The notes: generated by a model from the sequence alone, not told the origin. Positions 35,112 through 44,870 are shown, numbered from the stretch's first letter. The stretch is 62,041 nucleotides of DNA from Deltaproteobacteria bacterium (GCA_020444075.1 JAHLLR010000026.1:1-62041), one strand, 5' to 3'. Translations and numbers: made by a program.

Positions 35112-35639
35112 ATGAAACGAGTTCTTTTCATCACGCTTCTATTTCTTTTCGCCGGTCCCCAGAATCTGTTCGCCGATCGCAGCTATTACGGAAGGCATGA
35201 TCGCACCGGCGCCCGACCGACCATAAATATACCGATCCAGGATCTGCGAGGCCGGCTAGAGCGACCTTCCCGCCTGCCGGTCAACCCTGGGTACCCGGGA
35301 AAACCGGTCCACCCGATCTACCCGGGTTATAAACCCGGCCATGGCCGGCCCGTCTACTGGTGGCCCGCCGGTTCGACCGTGGTGCGGGAGCCCCCGACGA
35401 TCATCATCGTGAATAATCCCCCGCCGGCAGCGCCGGCGCCGCCCCCCGAACCGGAGAAAATGTGGGTGCCGCCGGTCATGGATACGCGCACCGAACCCGG
35501 TTATTGGGATTATGGCATTAGGAAGATCTGGATGGGAGACCACTGGCGATATGAACAGGATCTGGACGAACGGATCTGGGTGCCCGAATCCCAGGTGAAA
35601 TACGTCAAGCAGGAAGGATACTGGAAGACCGTTGAATAG
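35112..35639 (+). CDS. Secreted proline-rich protein of unknown function
   Basis: 175 aa from ATG 35112; the frame opens earlier inside the upstream gene. The signal peptide MKRVLFITLLFLFAGPQNLFA is followed by Pro/Gly/Tyr-rich low-complexity sequence (NPGYPGKPVHPIYPGYKP, PPPAAPAPPPEPEKMW). The C-terminal 60 residues are more folded, with repeated Trp and Tyr (GYWDYGIRKIWMGDHWRYEQ, IWVPESQVKYVKQEGYW). That pattern, a Trp-rich repeat after a proline spacer, is seen in envelope proteins of this group, but I do not recognise the family. Likely co-transcribed with the MBL gene. Confidence 0.7.
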   Translation: MKRVLFITLLFLFAGPQNLFADRSYYGRHDRTGARPTINIPIQDLRGRLERPSRLPVNPGYPGKPVHPIYPGYKPGHGRPVYWWPAGSTVVREPPTIIIVNNPPPAAPAPPPEPEKMWVPPVMDTRTEPGYWDYGIRKIWMGDHWRYEQDLDERIWVPESQVKYVKQEGYWKTVE

Positions 35640-35653
35640 GCGCCATGTCAGGG

Positions 35654-36679
35654 TCAACCCAGCCGGCGGGTTTCCCGCAGCTGCTGCGACATGAGGTTCA
35701 CCGATGCGAAAGCACGCTCCACGGTCTTTTCCTTGTCCGGGTTGACCAGGCAGCAGGTGGCGGGCGACAGCATGCTATGGGCGATCAGTCGATCCCGATC
35801 CACCCCCTTTTTCGACAATGCTTCCCAGACCGCTTCCAGACGGCCGATCAGCGAAGGCAGATCCTCCTGCGAAAAAGTCTCCATCCCGGTAGGAACAATC
35901 CCCCAGACAATCGTTCCGCCCTTGTCCAGGAATCGCCGGATGGAGGGGGCATAGGATGAAAAAATCTCCGCATTGGTGTAAATATCCATGGACAGGACTT
36001 CCAGATCAAGGTTGAGCAGGAAATCCCAGTCCGGATTGCCGCACAGGTGGATTCCCCGGGGACGATCCACCTGGGCGAAAAACGCGTCGAGGTCGCCCTT
36101 GGCTTTGATGTCACCATATCCCGCCAATGCGGAGAACAGAAACTGCAGCCCTGGCTCATCCACAAACATGAATGCATTGGCATTTCTGCGCTTCAGCCGG
36201 CTTAACTGGACATTCAACCGTCTGGCCATGAATTCAAGCATAAAGGGCCGAACCGTATCGTCGAAGAGGATCGGCCGCTCGTCCTGGTCAAGGATGTTGA
36301 ATCCAAAACTGACCGGGCCTTCCAACTGCCCCCGGATGGCCGGCCGATCGGCCAGGTCCATGGAGAGAAACCGGTGGTAAACGGCGGAATAGGTTTCGCT
36401 GACGTCGAAATACTCAGGGTCGTCGAACCGGGCAAGGGTCTCTTCGAGTTCCTCGCCGAAGCGGTCAATGGAGAACCGCAGGGTCCGCTCACTGACGTTC
36501 AGAATGATGCCGGGAAAATGCTCGGCCGCCTGGACATACATGTCTTCATAGTAGCTGAAATTGGGCAGTTGGGGCCAAAAGGGCACATCCAGCGACAAGG
36601 CCGCTTCAAGGGCCCGGGTAACGTCGGTGTGAGGCATAACCGCCATGGCGGTGGTCAAAAGGTTTCCGGGAAGGGCCAT
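35654..36679 (-). CDS. MetE/UROD-like TIM-barrel protein
   Basis: 341 aa. The start (MPHTDVTRALEAALSLDVPFWPQLPNF) and the middle (RGQLEGPVSFGFNILDQDERPI, AFMFVDEPGLQFLFSALAGYGD) follow the cobalamin-independent methionine synthase / uroporphyrinogen decarboxylase superfamily. Zinc-site candidates are His and Cys in GIHLCGNPDWDFL and CC in LSPATCCLVNPDKE. Shorter than MetE (~750 aa); such stand-alone proteins are usually methyltransferase-like partners of corrinoid systems. No corrinoid protein gene is adjacent, so the substrate is open. Starts at Met1, Met12 or Met15 are possible. Confidence 0.72.
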   Translation of the reverse strand: MALPGNLLTTAMAVMPHTDVTRALEAALSLDVPFWPQLPNFSYYEDMYVQAAEHFPGIILNVSERTLRFSIDRFGEELEETLARFDDPEYFDVSETYSAVYHRFLSMDLADRPAIRGQLEGPVSFGFNILDQDERPILFDDTVRPFMLEFMARRLNVQLSRLKRRNANAFMFVDEPGLQFLFSALAGYGDIKAKGDLDAFFAQVDRPRGIHLCGNPDWDFLLNLDLEVLSMDIYTNAEIFSSYAPSIRRFLDKGGTIVWGIVPTGMETFSQEDLPSLIGRLEAVWEALSKKGVDRDRLIAHSMLSPATCCLVNPDKEKTVERAFASVNLMSQQLRETRRLG

Positions 36680-36763
36680 CTTATCACGGGTTCATGGGGT
36701 TAGGGTTGGTGACACGGGCTCACGATTTACTCGCCGTCATCGCTCCTGATTGCCGCAAGGGTG

Positions 36764-37006
36764 CTATGCACCGGCCTTGAGACTCATATAGTATCCGCGT
36801 TCAAAATACTGGGAAGTCTTGGCGTCCTTAATGGCCTCGTTTTCGTGAATATAGCGCGAACCGCCCCCCCATGCACCGCAGGCCAGCACCGCCGTATCGC
36901 CGAGGCTGAACTTGCGGCCGCAGGCCGGACATCCCTGGGCGTTTGAGGTATTGAGTGATTCAAGGTCCATGATGATTTTGGGCTTGCACGAAGTCATTTC
37001 ACTCAT
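36764..37006 (-). CDS. Small zinc-ribbon-like protein
   Basis: 80 aa from ATG 37006, supported by AAAGGA 9 nt upstream; the open frame reaches 37204. It contains CPACGRKFSLGDTAVLACGAWGGGSRYIHENEAI, with CxxC and one later Cys that could complete a zinc site with His. The ending carries Tyr and Phe (YFERGYYMSLKAGA). No family name is known to me. It stands alone between a MetE-like gene and a divergent MFS permease. Confidence 0.65.
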   Translation of the reverse strand: MSEMTSCKPKIIMDLESLNTSNAQGCPACGRKFSLGDTAVLACGAWGGGSRYIHENEAIKDAKTSQYFERGYYMSLKAGA

Positions 37007-37223
37007 TGTCTTTTCCTTTCGTTTCAGGTCGTTCGATTTACCGGATACAATATTCATCATCTTAATAAAATGCAAATCGACGTGACGCATGCACGTTGGG
37101 ACTTCGCCAAGAAAGGGCCAAGAAAGGGATTGCTTAATTGGCACAGATTTGCTTTTGTCGGTGGTCTCTTTTAAAATCGACGGATTGTCTGGAATGGTCA
37201 TCACACCGGTTTAAGGAAATAAC

Positions 37224-38483
37224 ATGGTCAACACCCTGGGTGCGTTCGGTGCATTGTTTACCGCCACCTTTATCTTTTTGACCGGCAACGGCCTGTTAAA
37301 CACCCTGCTGAGCACACGCATGGCCGCGGAGGGGTATTCGACGGGCACCACCGGCATGGTCCTGTCCTGTTATTTCACGGGCCTGCTGACCGGTTCCTTC
37401 GTCTCCCATCGGTTGATCCAACGGGTGGGCCATATCCGCGCCTTCACCGTGTTTGCCGCCACGACGACAGCCGCGGCCCTGCTCCACGGGCTCTACCTGT
37501 CGCCATGGTTCTGGGGCGTGCTGCGATTTTTATGCGGGGTCACGACTTTCGGTCTGTTTATGGTCATCGAGAGCTGGCTCAACGAATGCACCGAATCGCG
37601 CTACCGGGGTCGGGTGTTTTCCATTTACATGACCCTGACCTACCTGGGCATCGGCATCGGCCAGCAGTTGCTCAACGTCGGCGGCGTTCAGGGGCAAACG
37701 CTGTTCATCGTTGCCGGTGTCATCTTCGCCCTCTGTCTGGTACCGGTATCCGCCACCGAGGGTGTCCACCCCAGTCTGCCCGAAACCAAGCCCTATCATT
37801 TCTTATCAATTTTCCGCCGGTCACCGCTGGGCATGCTGGGGTGTATGGCCGCCGGCATGACCAACAGTGCCTTTTATGCCATGACGCCGGTGGTCTGCAC
37901 CGGCATCGGACTGTCGCTGCGCCAGCTGTCATGGATCATGTCCATCACGGTGTTCTCAGGCCTGGCGGCCCAGTGGGCGGTGGGTACTCTGTCGGACCGG
38001 TTCGACCGCACCGTTGTCATTACCGTAATCGCAACCGCTATCGCCGCGGTAAGCGGATTCATGTTCGTCATCGGGGAGAAGTCGTTTGGGGGCATGGCTG
38101 TGGGAATGGGACTTTTCGGCACACTGATGTTCGCCGTCTATCCGGTCTCGGTGGCCCGGGCCCATGATATTTTCGGCGGAAAGGATGCGGTGGCCGTCAG
38201 TGCAGGCCTGTTGTTCGCTTACAGCATCGGTGCCTGCGTCAGCCCGATACTGGCCTCCGGGGTAATGACCCTGCTGGACACACCCTTCGGCCTTTTCGCT
38301 TTCTGGTGTCTCATAAACGGCACCTTTGCCGTGATCACCCTTTATTTAAGAAAGCGGGAAAAGGTGGAAATCGTTGCGGTGGAAGACCAGGTGGCCTTCG
38401 CACCCATGAAAAGCACCTCACCGGTAGTCATGTCCCTGGACCCACGCAACGATCCTGAAATCGACAGCCAGCGCCTCGGATAG
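37224..38483 (+). CDS. MFS transporter (YcaD-like)
   Basis: 419 aa, twelve membrane helices in two six-helix halves. The loop 2-3 motif is SHRLIQRVGHIRAFTVFA. The region CGVTTFGLFMVIESWLNECTESRYRGRVFSIYM matches the YcaD/YfkF group of uncharacterised permeases, and the second-half loop is GTLSDRFDRTVVI. The hydrophilic C-terminal tail of ~40 residues is longer than usual. The substrate is unknown. The 38484-38670 gap after it holds no gene I can support. Confidence 0.88.
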   Translation: MVNTLGAFGALFTATFIFLTGNGLLNTLLSTRMAAEGYSTGTTGMVLSCYFTGLLTGSFVSHRLIQRVGHIRAFTVFAATTTAAALLHGLYLSPWFWGVLRFLCGVTTFGLFMVIESWLNECTESRYRGRVFSIYMTLTYLGIGIGQQLLNVGGVQGQTLFIVAGVIFALCLVPVSATEGVHPSLPETKPYHFLSIFRRSPLGMLGCMAAGMTNSAFYAMTPVVCTGIGLSLRQLSWIMSITVFSGLAAQWAVGTLSDRFDRTVVITVIATAIAAVSGFMFVIGEKSFGGMAVGMGLFGTLMFAVYPVSVARAHDIFGGKDAVAVSAGLLFAYSIGACVSPILASGVMTLLDTPFGLFAFWCLINGTFAVITLYLRKREKVEIVAVEDQVAFAPMKSTSPVVMSLDPRNDPEIDSQRLG

Positions 38484-38670
38484 AAGAAAATAGATCAGCG
38501 CAGCAAACCGGGAGCCCTCCGACCGTTCATGGGAAAGGGATCATTGTCCGGTTTAGGCAGGCTGACGACAATCACGTTTTCAGGCTCAAATCGAATGGTC
38601 GTCCGGCTGCAGGGCGCTCTCGGTATCAGGACTTTCCGAGGGCTGCAACTGTATCGATGGCGCGGCGGCC

Positions 38671-41253
38671 TCAGACCGCCTCCAGGCGCCGGCAGCGCCT
38701 CCGCTGGACCAGCCAAACACAGGCCAGCAGCAATAACGCCGGAATGAACATCAGATGTTTGGGCGGAATGCTGGCCGGTACGTAGATGTGCAGAATCTCC
38801 TGGTCGAAGTCGATGCCGGCCTTTACCGCCGGGCTCCCAAAAACCACATTATCCACAAAAACCCGGCCGCCTTCCACCCGGGTTTCAATCCCGATGGCCG
38901 TCAATCGCTCGGTGGGCGTCGGTTCGTCGCCTACCTGCAGCATCAGGCTTTTGGTAAATGGCCGTCCCCGCATGTCTTCGCCGGCCACCTCAAGCATTAA
39001 ATGGGCTCCCGCTTCGGTCTTCTCGATGACCTGCTCGAGGCGGGTGGCCTTGACCTCCGAGAGCGGGGGATAGATCATGTCCCACCAGAATCCGGGGCGC
39101 AGCAGGGTGAAGGCCACCAGCAGGAGGGCAACGGTTTCCCAGATGCGGCTCTTGGTCAGAAAATAACCTTGGGTGGCGGCGGCGAAAATCAGCATGGCCA
39201 CCACAGCCCCGACGACCACGGTTAAAAAATGGTACCAGGTCCCGACGCCGATCATCAGCAGTTCGGTGTTGAAGATGAAGATGAACGGCAGGACGGCGGT
39301 ACGGATGTCGTAGCCGAAGCCCTGGATTCCGGTACGAATCGGATCGCCGCCGGAGATGCCGGCCGCGGCGAAGGCCGCCAGGCCCACAGGAGGGGTGTCG
39401 TCGGCCAGGATACCGAAAAAGAAAACGAACAGGTGGGCCGCGATCAGCGGCACGAGCAACCCGGAGCGGGCCCCGAGGTTGACGATCACGGGCGCCATGA
39501 GGGTCGACACCACGATGTAGTTGGCCGTGGTGGGCAGCCCCATGCCCAGCAGCAGGCTGATGACGGCAGTAAAGATCAGGATGAGCATCAGGTTGCCGCC
39601 GGAGATGAACTCCACGAATTCGGTCATGACCAAACCGATGCCGGTCAGGGTCACCGTGCCCACCACAATGCCGGCCGCCGCGGTGGCCACACCGATGCCG
39701 ATCATGTTGCGGCCGCCGCCGACCATGGCCGTCACCAGATCCTGCAATCCGCGAGTAAACGTAAACTCCGGTGCCTTCGTCTTGCGGAAATACCCCTTGA
39801 GGGGTCGCTGGGTGATGACGATCACCATCATTAGCATCGTAGCCCAATAGGCGGACAGGGACGGGGAAAGCCGCTCGACCACCAGGCACCAGATCAGCAC
39901 CACCAGGGGCAGCAGAAAGTAATAACCGGTGAGCAGGGTCGGCAGAAGAAACGGCAGCTTTTCCATTTCGAGGCTGGTTTCCAGTTCGGGTACCTTGCAG
40001 GACAGGCGCAGCAGAAAGAGGTAGGCCGCCATGAGGATCACGCCGACGATATAAAACGCGGCATCACCGGCGACGGTCTTGATCCAGCCGATCCCGTAGT
40101 AGGTGACGCCGGTCAGCACGACCATCAGTAGGAAACCGCCGACAAAGGTCGTCATTTTCTGGAGCAGCGTAGCACCGGAGCTCGGTTTCTTCAGGGCCTT
40201 GAGCCCCATCTTGCAGGCTTCCAGATGCACGATGTAAAATAGGGCGATGTAAGAAATGATGGCCGGCAAAAAGGCGTGCTTGATCACCTCGATGTAGGAA
40301 ATACCCACGTATTCGACCATCAAAAAGGCCGCGGCGCCCATGACCGGTGGCATGAGCTGGCCGTTGGTCGAACAGGCCACCTCCACCGCCCCGGCCTTTT
40401 CCGGTGAGAACCCCACCTTTTTCATCAGCGGGATGGTAAACGTTCCGGTGGTCACCACGTTGGCGATGGACGAGCCGGATACGAGACCGGTCAATCCCGA
40501 AGCGACCACCGCGGCCTTGGCCGGCCCGCCGCGCAGGTGACCCAATCCGGCAAAGGCCGCCCGGATGAAGTAGTTCCCCGCTCCGGCCGATTCCAACAGG
40601 GCGCCGAAGAGAACGAACATGAAGACCATTTCGGTGGAGACCCCCACGGCCACCCCGAAGACCCCTTCGGTGGAGAGCCAGTAGTGGCTCATTCCCTTGG
40701 ATAGGCTGGCGCCCTTGTGGGCAATGACGGCCGGCATGTATTGGCCGAAGAAGGTGTAGATCATGAAGATGGCGGCAACGACCATCAGCGGCGGCCCCAG
40801 GGCGCGGCGGGTCGCTTCCAGCAGCAGGATCAGTCCGATGACCCCGACCACAAGGTCAAGCTGGGTCGGGTTACCCGGTCGCTCGGAAAGCTCGGCATAG
40901 AAGATGAACAGATAGGCCGCACAGAGGGCCGCCAGCAAGCCCACCACCCAGTCCTGTGTCGGGATATAGTCCCGGGGTGAAGATTTTTTGAATGTGGGAT
41001 AAGCGGTATAGGCCAGGAATATCGCAAAGGCCAGGTGGATGGAGCGGGCCTCGGTCGAGTTGAAAATCCCGAAGTTGAAAAGAAACGGCAGCGGCGAGGC
41101 ATACCAGAGCTGAAACAGGGTCCAGGCCAGCGGCACGTAAAACAGGACCGCCTTGGGGATAGTGCCGGTGGGATTGCGGGCGCCGGTTTCCGTTTCGGCA
41201 ACAATCGCGTTGGGATCGATGGCTGACGCCGTTTGGCTTTTCAATTTGACCAT
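38671..41253 (-). CDS. TRAP transporter fused permease (4TM-12TM) of the TAXI type
   Basis: 860 aa inner-membrane protein. The N-terminal DctQ-like 4-helix part is fused to the DctM-like channel, as in TAXI TRAP systems. Hallmarks are SGLTGLVSGSSIANVVTTGTFTIPLMKK, EVACSTNGQLMPPVMGAAAFLM, GMGLPTTANYIVVSTLMAPVI and DDTPPVGLAAFAAAGISGGDPI. A cytoplasmic or periplasmic extra domain sits near the C-terminus (MLEVAGEDMRGRPFTKSLML). It uses an ion gradient, not ATP. AAGGAGG precedes the ATG. The TAXI binding protein is encoded just upstream. Confidence 0.95.
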   Translation of the reverse strand: MVKLKSQTASAIDPNAIVAETETGARNPTGTIPKAVLFYVPLAWTLFQLWYASPLPFLFNFGIFNSTEARSIHLAFAIFLAYTAYPTFKKSSPRDYIPTQDWVVGLLAALCAAYLFIFYAELSERPGNPTQLDLVVGVIGLILLLEATRRALGPPLMVVAAIFMIYTFFGQYMPAVIAHKGASLSKGMSHYWLSTEGVFGVAVGVSTEMVFMFVLFGALLESAGAGNYFIRAAFAGLGHLRGGPAKAAVVASGLTGLVSGSSIANVVTTGTFTIPLMKKVGFSPEKAGAVEVACSTNGQLMPPVMGAAAFLMVEYVGISYIEVIKHAFLPAIISYIALFYIVHLEACKMGLKALKKPSSGATLLQKMTTFVGGFLLMVVLTGVTYYGIGWIKTVAGDAAFYIVGVILMAAYLFLLRLSCKVPELETSLEMEKLPFLLPTLLTGYYFLLPLVVLIWCLVVERLSPSLSAYWATMLMMVIVITQRPLKGYFRKTKAPEFTFTRGLQDLVTAMVGGGRNMIGIGVATAAAGIVVGTVTLTGIGLVMTEFVEFISGGNLMLILIFTAVISLLLGMGLPTTANYIVVSTLMAPVIVNLGARSGLLVPLIAAHLFVFFFGILADDTPPVGLAAFAAAGISGGDPIRTGIQGFGYDIRTAVLPFIFIFNTELLMIGVGTWYHFLTVVVGAVVAMLIFAAATQGYFLTKSRIWETVALLLVAFTLLRPGFWWDMIYPPLSEVKATRLEQVIEKTEAGAHLMLEVAGEDMRGRPFTKSLMLQVGDEPTPTERLTAIGIETRVEGGRVFVDNVVFGSPAVKAGIDFDQEILHIYVPASIPPKHLMFIPALLLLACVWLVQRRRCRRLEAV

Positions 41254-41390
41254 GGTGACGATTCCTCCTTGTGGCGCAATGGGCAGCCGCTGCTACCAAC
41301 GGATCTCTGCAGGAGACAACAGGTTGCGGGGACGGTATGGGCAACGCGCGCAGCGAAACGGATGGTACAGAATGAAGGGAATTGCAAAGA

Positions 41391-41427
41391 GCGGCACGTG
41401 CACGGCGCTTCACCGTGCGCGTGCCGC
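41391..41427 (-). terminator. Intercistronic hairpin between TAXI binding protein and permease
   Basis: A 15-bp stem with one mismatch (GCGGCACG-TGCACGG / CCGTGCGCGTGCCGC), loop 7 nt, 9 bp after the binding-protein stop. There is no T-run on the minus strand. It probably protects the binding-protein message and lowers permease expression, as in other binding-protein operons. Confidence 0.6.
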
Positions 41428-41435
41428 CGGACGTT

Positions 41436-42419
41436 TTATTTAATCAGGCCAACTTCCTTGTAATATCGAAGTGCACCGGCATGCAGAGGAGCCGACAGGC
41501 CGTCTTTGACCATCTCCTCCTGCTTGAGTACTTCAAAGGCCGGGTGAAGCTTCTTGAATTCCTCGAAGTTATCGAAGACCGCCTTGACCACGTTGTAGAT
41601 GATCTCATCGGGAACCTTGGCCGAGGACACGAAGGTGGCGCCCACACCGAAGGTATGGACGTCCTTGTCCGTACCGCGGTACATCCCTCCGGGAATGGTT
41701 GCATAGCGATAATAAGGGTTCTCCTTGACCAGCTTGTCTACAACCGGACCCGATACGTCCACCAGCACCACGTCGCATGAGGAGCAAGCCTCCTGGATGT
41801 TGCCGGCCGGATGCCCCACCGTGTAAACGAATGCATCGATTTTGTTGTCACACAGGGCTTTGGAGTGTTCGTCGGGTTTCAGCTCGGAAGCCAGTTTGAA
41901 GTCGTCCTTGGTCCATCCCATGGCTGCCATCAACTCTTCCATGGTGCCGCGCTGTCCCGAGCCGGGGTTGCCGATGTTGACGCGCTTGCCCTTCAGATCG
42001 GCAAAGGTCTTAATCCCGGAGTCAGCCCGAGCCACGACGGTAAAGGGTTCCGGGTGAACCGAGAAAACAGCCCGCAGGTCCTTGTCAGGGCCGGCATCGG
42101 CAAATTTGCTGGTGCCGTGATAGGCATGGTACTGCCAATCGGACTGGGCCACGCCCATGTCGAGTTCGCCGGCCCGGATGGCGTTAAGATTGTAAACCGA
42201 GCCGCCGGTGCTCTCAACCGAACAGCGGATGCCGTGCTCTTTCCGGGCCTTGTTCACCAGGCGGCAGATAGCGCCGCCGGTGGGATAGTAAACGCCGGTA
42301 ACGCCGCCGGTGCCGATGGTAACGAAAGTGCCTTCCGCCTGTGCCGGTGCAGGACCGAAGCCGACCATGAGTGACAATCCAAAAAACAACGCAGTGGCAA
42401 CAAGTATTGATCTTTTCAT
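41436..42419 (-). CDS. TAXI family TRAP transporter solute-binding protein
   Basis: 327 aa from ATG 42419, set by GAGGAGG 5 nt upstream. The signal peptide ends near APAQAEG. The family is defined by [53 protein letters not shown] and [21 protein letters not shown]. It captures an organic acid or amino acid (glutamate-type ligands are known in the family) for the fused permease downstream. A perfect palindrome lies just ahead of the ribosome site. Confidence 0.93.
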   Translation of the reverse strand: MKRSILVATALFFGLSLMVGFGPAPAQAEGTFVTIGTGGVTGVYYPTGGAICRLVNKARKEHGIRCSVESTGGSVYNLNAIRAGELDMGVAQSDWQYHAYHGTSKFADAGPDKDLRAVFSVHPEPFTVVARADSGIKTFADLKGKRVNIGNPGSGQRGTMEELMAAMGWTKDDFKLASELKPDEHSKALCDNKIDAFVYTVGHPAGNIQEACSSCDVVLVDVSGPVVDKLVKENPYYRYATIPGGMYRGTDKDVHTFGVGATFVSSAKVPDEIIYNVVKAVFDNFEEFKKLHPAFEVLKQEEMVKDGLSAPLHAGALRYYKEVGLIK

Positions 42420-42437
42420 CCAAACCTCCTCTGGTTG

Positions 42438-42454
42438 GGTCATCTAAGATGACC
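42438..42454. promoter_or_regulatory. Palindrome in the TAXI-TRAP leader, possible operator
   Basis: GGTCATC-taa-GATGACC is a perfect 7-bp inverted repeat ending 18 bp before the binding-protein ATG. Its place and size suit a dimeric regulator site; no known consensus recognised. Confidence 0.45.
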
Positions 42455-42947
42455 GGTTATTGATCAAACGATCCTAAAGCGTCCCGATGTGGTTTTTCCC
42501 TCCTTTGTGCCGATGGTTTAAACTTGTCGAGGATGTCACCCGGCGTCCTTTCCATCGATGGCCAAAGAAGAGAGGCATCTTTGGCATGATCGCATCGGGC
42601 GGTGCACTGGAAACGCTTCAGCACAGAAAAGGCATGTAGCTCGTCGAACCTGCATGTCAGCGAGCGTAGTGCGCTTGCACGCTGCAGGACTGAAAATGGG
42701 CCACTGGCGCCAAAGCGTTGATTAATGCCTTTCTTTGAGGTGAGCAATAAGAAAACCCGAGCTGACATCGCTTGATCAAGGAATGCTTATAATATAAAGG
42801 AAAATGACCCAATCATCAACCTTGAAATGTTTTCCGCCGTTCCATCGAGGTTGAAGTCGATTGGAGAGACTATCAACAATTGACCCCATCATCAAGCTCG
42901 GTTGATCGGGTCACGGTGGAAAAATATACCCTGGACAGCGACCAACA
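42455..42947. other. Gap of about 490 bp without a gene; contains spaced direct repeats
   Basis: An open frame at 42457-42768 (minus) lacks a ribosome site. Two similar 18-bp blocks (TGACCCAATCATCAACCT at 42805 and TGACCCCATCATCAAGCT at 42881) are followed by a partial inverted copy (GGTTGATCGGGTCA at 42901), shortly before the glycosyltransferase start. AATATAAAGG near 42790 may be part of a promoter. Confidence 0.45.
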
Positions 42948-43814
42948 ATGACAACCATGCCTGTCGACATACCCACAGAACTCCGGGTCAGTGTGATCCT
43001 GCCCACCTACAACCGCGGATGGATCCTCGGGCAGACCGTCAACTCGGTGCTCGATCAGGATTACGGCAATCTCGAACTGGTCGTTGTCGATGACGGCTCA
43101 ACGGATGACACCCCGCAGCTGCTTTCGGCATTCGGTGATCGTCTGCGAGTCATCCGGCAGGAAAACCAGGGCGTCAGTGCAGCCAGAAACGCCGGCATCC
43201 GGGCCGCCACCGGAGAACTGATCGCCCTGCTGGATTCGGACGATACCTGGCTGCCGGGAAAAGTGACCGCCCAGGTGGCGTTTTTCAGGGCCGATCCCGC
43301 CGCCCTGATCTGCCAGACCGAAGAGATCTGGATTCGCAACGGCATGCGCGTCAACCCCGGAAAACGCCACCGCAAGGAAGCCGGCATGATCTTCGAAAGA
43401 AGCCTGGCCCTCTGTCTGGTGAGCCCGTCGGCGGTGATGATGAAAAAATCACTGCTGGACCAGGTCGGCCTTTTCGACGAAACCCTGCCCGCCTGCGAGG
43501 ATTACGACCTGTGGCTGCGCATCGCCTGGAAACACCCCATCCATCTGATCGATCGACCGCTGATCGTCAAGCGGGGCGGGCATGCAGACCAGTTGTCGCG
43601 CATGCCCGAACTGGACAAATACCGGATTCAATCCATCGCCCGCCTGCTGGACAGCGATGTCCTTTCCCCAGAACAGCGTGAGGCGGCAATCACCATGTTG
43701 AAAAACAAATGCACCATCTACGCCCAGGGTTGCCGAAAACGGGGGCGGATGGAGGAAGCGGCGCATTATGAGCAGCTGGGGGGAAAGAGGCAATCCGCGA
43801 TATCATTTTTTTAA
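42948..43814 (+). CDS. Family 2 glycosyltransferase
   Basis: 288 aa. The GT-A fold is clear: VSVILPTYNRGWILGQTVNSVL, ELVVVDDGSTDDTP, QENQGVSAARNAGIRAATGE and the metal site LLDSDDTWLPGKV. The acceptor side has FDETLPACEDYDLWLRIAW with the probable base Asp. No membrane helix. It lies alone, not in a polysaccharide locus, so donor and acceptor sugars stay open. The C-terminal 60 residues are helical and variable. Confidence 0.92.
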   Translation: MTTMPVDIPTELRVSVILPTYNRGWILGQTVNSVLDQDYGNLELVVVDDGSTDDTPQLLSAFGDRLRVIRQENQGVSAARNAGIRAATGELIALLDSDDTWLPGKVTAQVAFFRADPAALICQTEEIWIRNGMRVNPGKRHRKEAGMIFERSLALCLVSPSAVMMKKSLLDQVGLFDETLPACEDYDLWLRIAWKHPIHLIDRPLIVKRGGHADQLSRMPELDKYRIQSIARLLDSDVLSPEQREAAITMLKNKCTIYAQGCRKRGRMEEAAHYEQLGGKRQSAISFF

Positions 43815-44236
43815 TATCGCCGAAACCCTGCAAATAAGGGGTATGAACGAGAAGAAAGACTGTTCAAACGGATCGTCAATGGCCGTTGCCTTTTCGATTA
43901 GTATATCGAATTCTTCCTCAATCTCAAACCGACCGCCAGGGGCGGTTGAAACTTGAATGGGCAATACTTACAAACATGCGCCGATACCGTCCGGCCATGG
44001 GAGATCGGCCAGAAGGCCGTCTACGGGCAAAGCGTGGATGTTGAACATGTCCGGCCGGCTGATTTTGATGGCAGAAGGATTTTCCACGACATACTGAATC
44101 GCTTCCTTATAGTTGGAGGAAGAATGTCTTATTTGGAATATAGCGGTCTATGAATTCCTTTTTTGTTCGTTGTTTCAGTACCGCGGCTGCACCAGCTGGC
44201 CGAAAATCATCAGGGCCTTGAAAACCTGATGAACCA
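43815..44236. other. 422-bp gap without a supported gene
   Basis: A plus-strand frame at 43953-44153 gives no recognisable protein. The stretch borders the MscS-like fragment and may be decayed sequence; TTGTTCG-type AT-rich patches are scattered. Nothing else seen. Confidence 0.4.
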
Positions 44237-44673
44237 TCAAGGCCGCTCCAGCCTCCAGCCTGAACAACCGGGAAACCCCCTGGTTATTCGATTTTCCAGA
44301 CGGAAGATCAGCCACAGCCCGGCGATCAGGATCACCGGCGCACGGTCTATCTTGCTCACGGTCACCGGCCGTTGTTCGGTGACCGCCTGACCATTGGACA
44401 TCACGGTTTCATCGATGGTAAAAATTTCGAAGTCCCAGACACCCCGGACAAACGCGAGGCCGGTTTTTAAAAAAGCACGCAGGCGCTCCTTTGTAGGCAT
44501 TCCCTGGCGACGATCGGCAATGGATTCCTGAAAACGGTTCGCGAGTTGAACCAGTTCGTCGATTTCAGCAAGATTATTGGTCAGAAAACCAAAACGTTGC
44601 TCATAGGCGGCCAGCCTTTCGTTGGCCAGGCGCTTCTGCCACTCGGTCGGCAACCCCGCTTCCAGATCTCCCT
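44237..44673 (-). pseudogene. MscS-family mechanosensitive channel, fragment of the N-terminal region
   Basis: The minus-strand frame reads KRLANERLAAYEQRFGFLTN, ADRRQGMPTKERLRAFLKTG, VRGVWDFEIFTIDETVMSNG, then RPVTVSKIDRAPVILIAGLWLIFRLE. This matches the periplasmic linker and first membrane helix of large MscS-like channels (the family shows FELF...VTVGKI). The pore helix and beta domain are missing, and the frame ends soon after the helix. Upstream it joins a piece of an unrelated lipoprotein gene at about 44673. No start with ribosome site is present, so it is a broken relic. Confidence 0.6.
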
Positions 44674-44870
44674 CTGTTTCACCCGCAGGGCAACAGCACC
44701 GGTTGACTGGATCACCCGCAATTTCTCCAGCAGGCGATAAAAGTCCGGATCGGCCCGGTACATTCGGGCAGAGCTGCCAAACTGGTTCTGGATGCCGTTG
44801 ACCGAGTGGACGAGAAACCGGAAAACCAGGTCGAAGGGATATCCCCCCTCGACCAGACTCATGACCGTCG
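44674..44870 (-). pseudogene. Internal fragment of the lipoprotein gene found intact at 57897-58994
   Basis: These 197 bp align without gaps to 58386-58582 with about 16 differences by hand count. The piece encodes VMSLVEGGYPFDLVFRFLVH, NGIQNQFGSSARMYRADPDF and ALRVKQ, but lacks the signal peptide and C-terminal two fifths. Similarity stops sharply at both ends, on one side at the MscS-like fragment. It is the scar of a duplication and deletion, not a gene. Confidence 0.85.

Noticed and set aside
42457-42768. 103-aa minus-strand frame in the gap before the glycosyltransferase
   Set aside because: No ribosome site, no recognisable domain and Ser/Arg/Lys-rich; kept only as part of the gap note.
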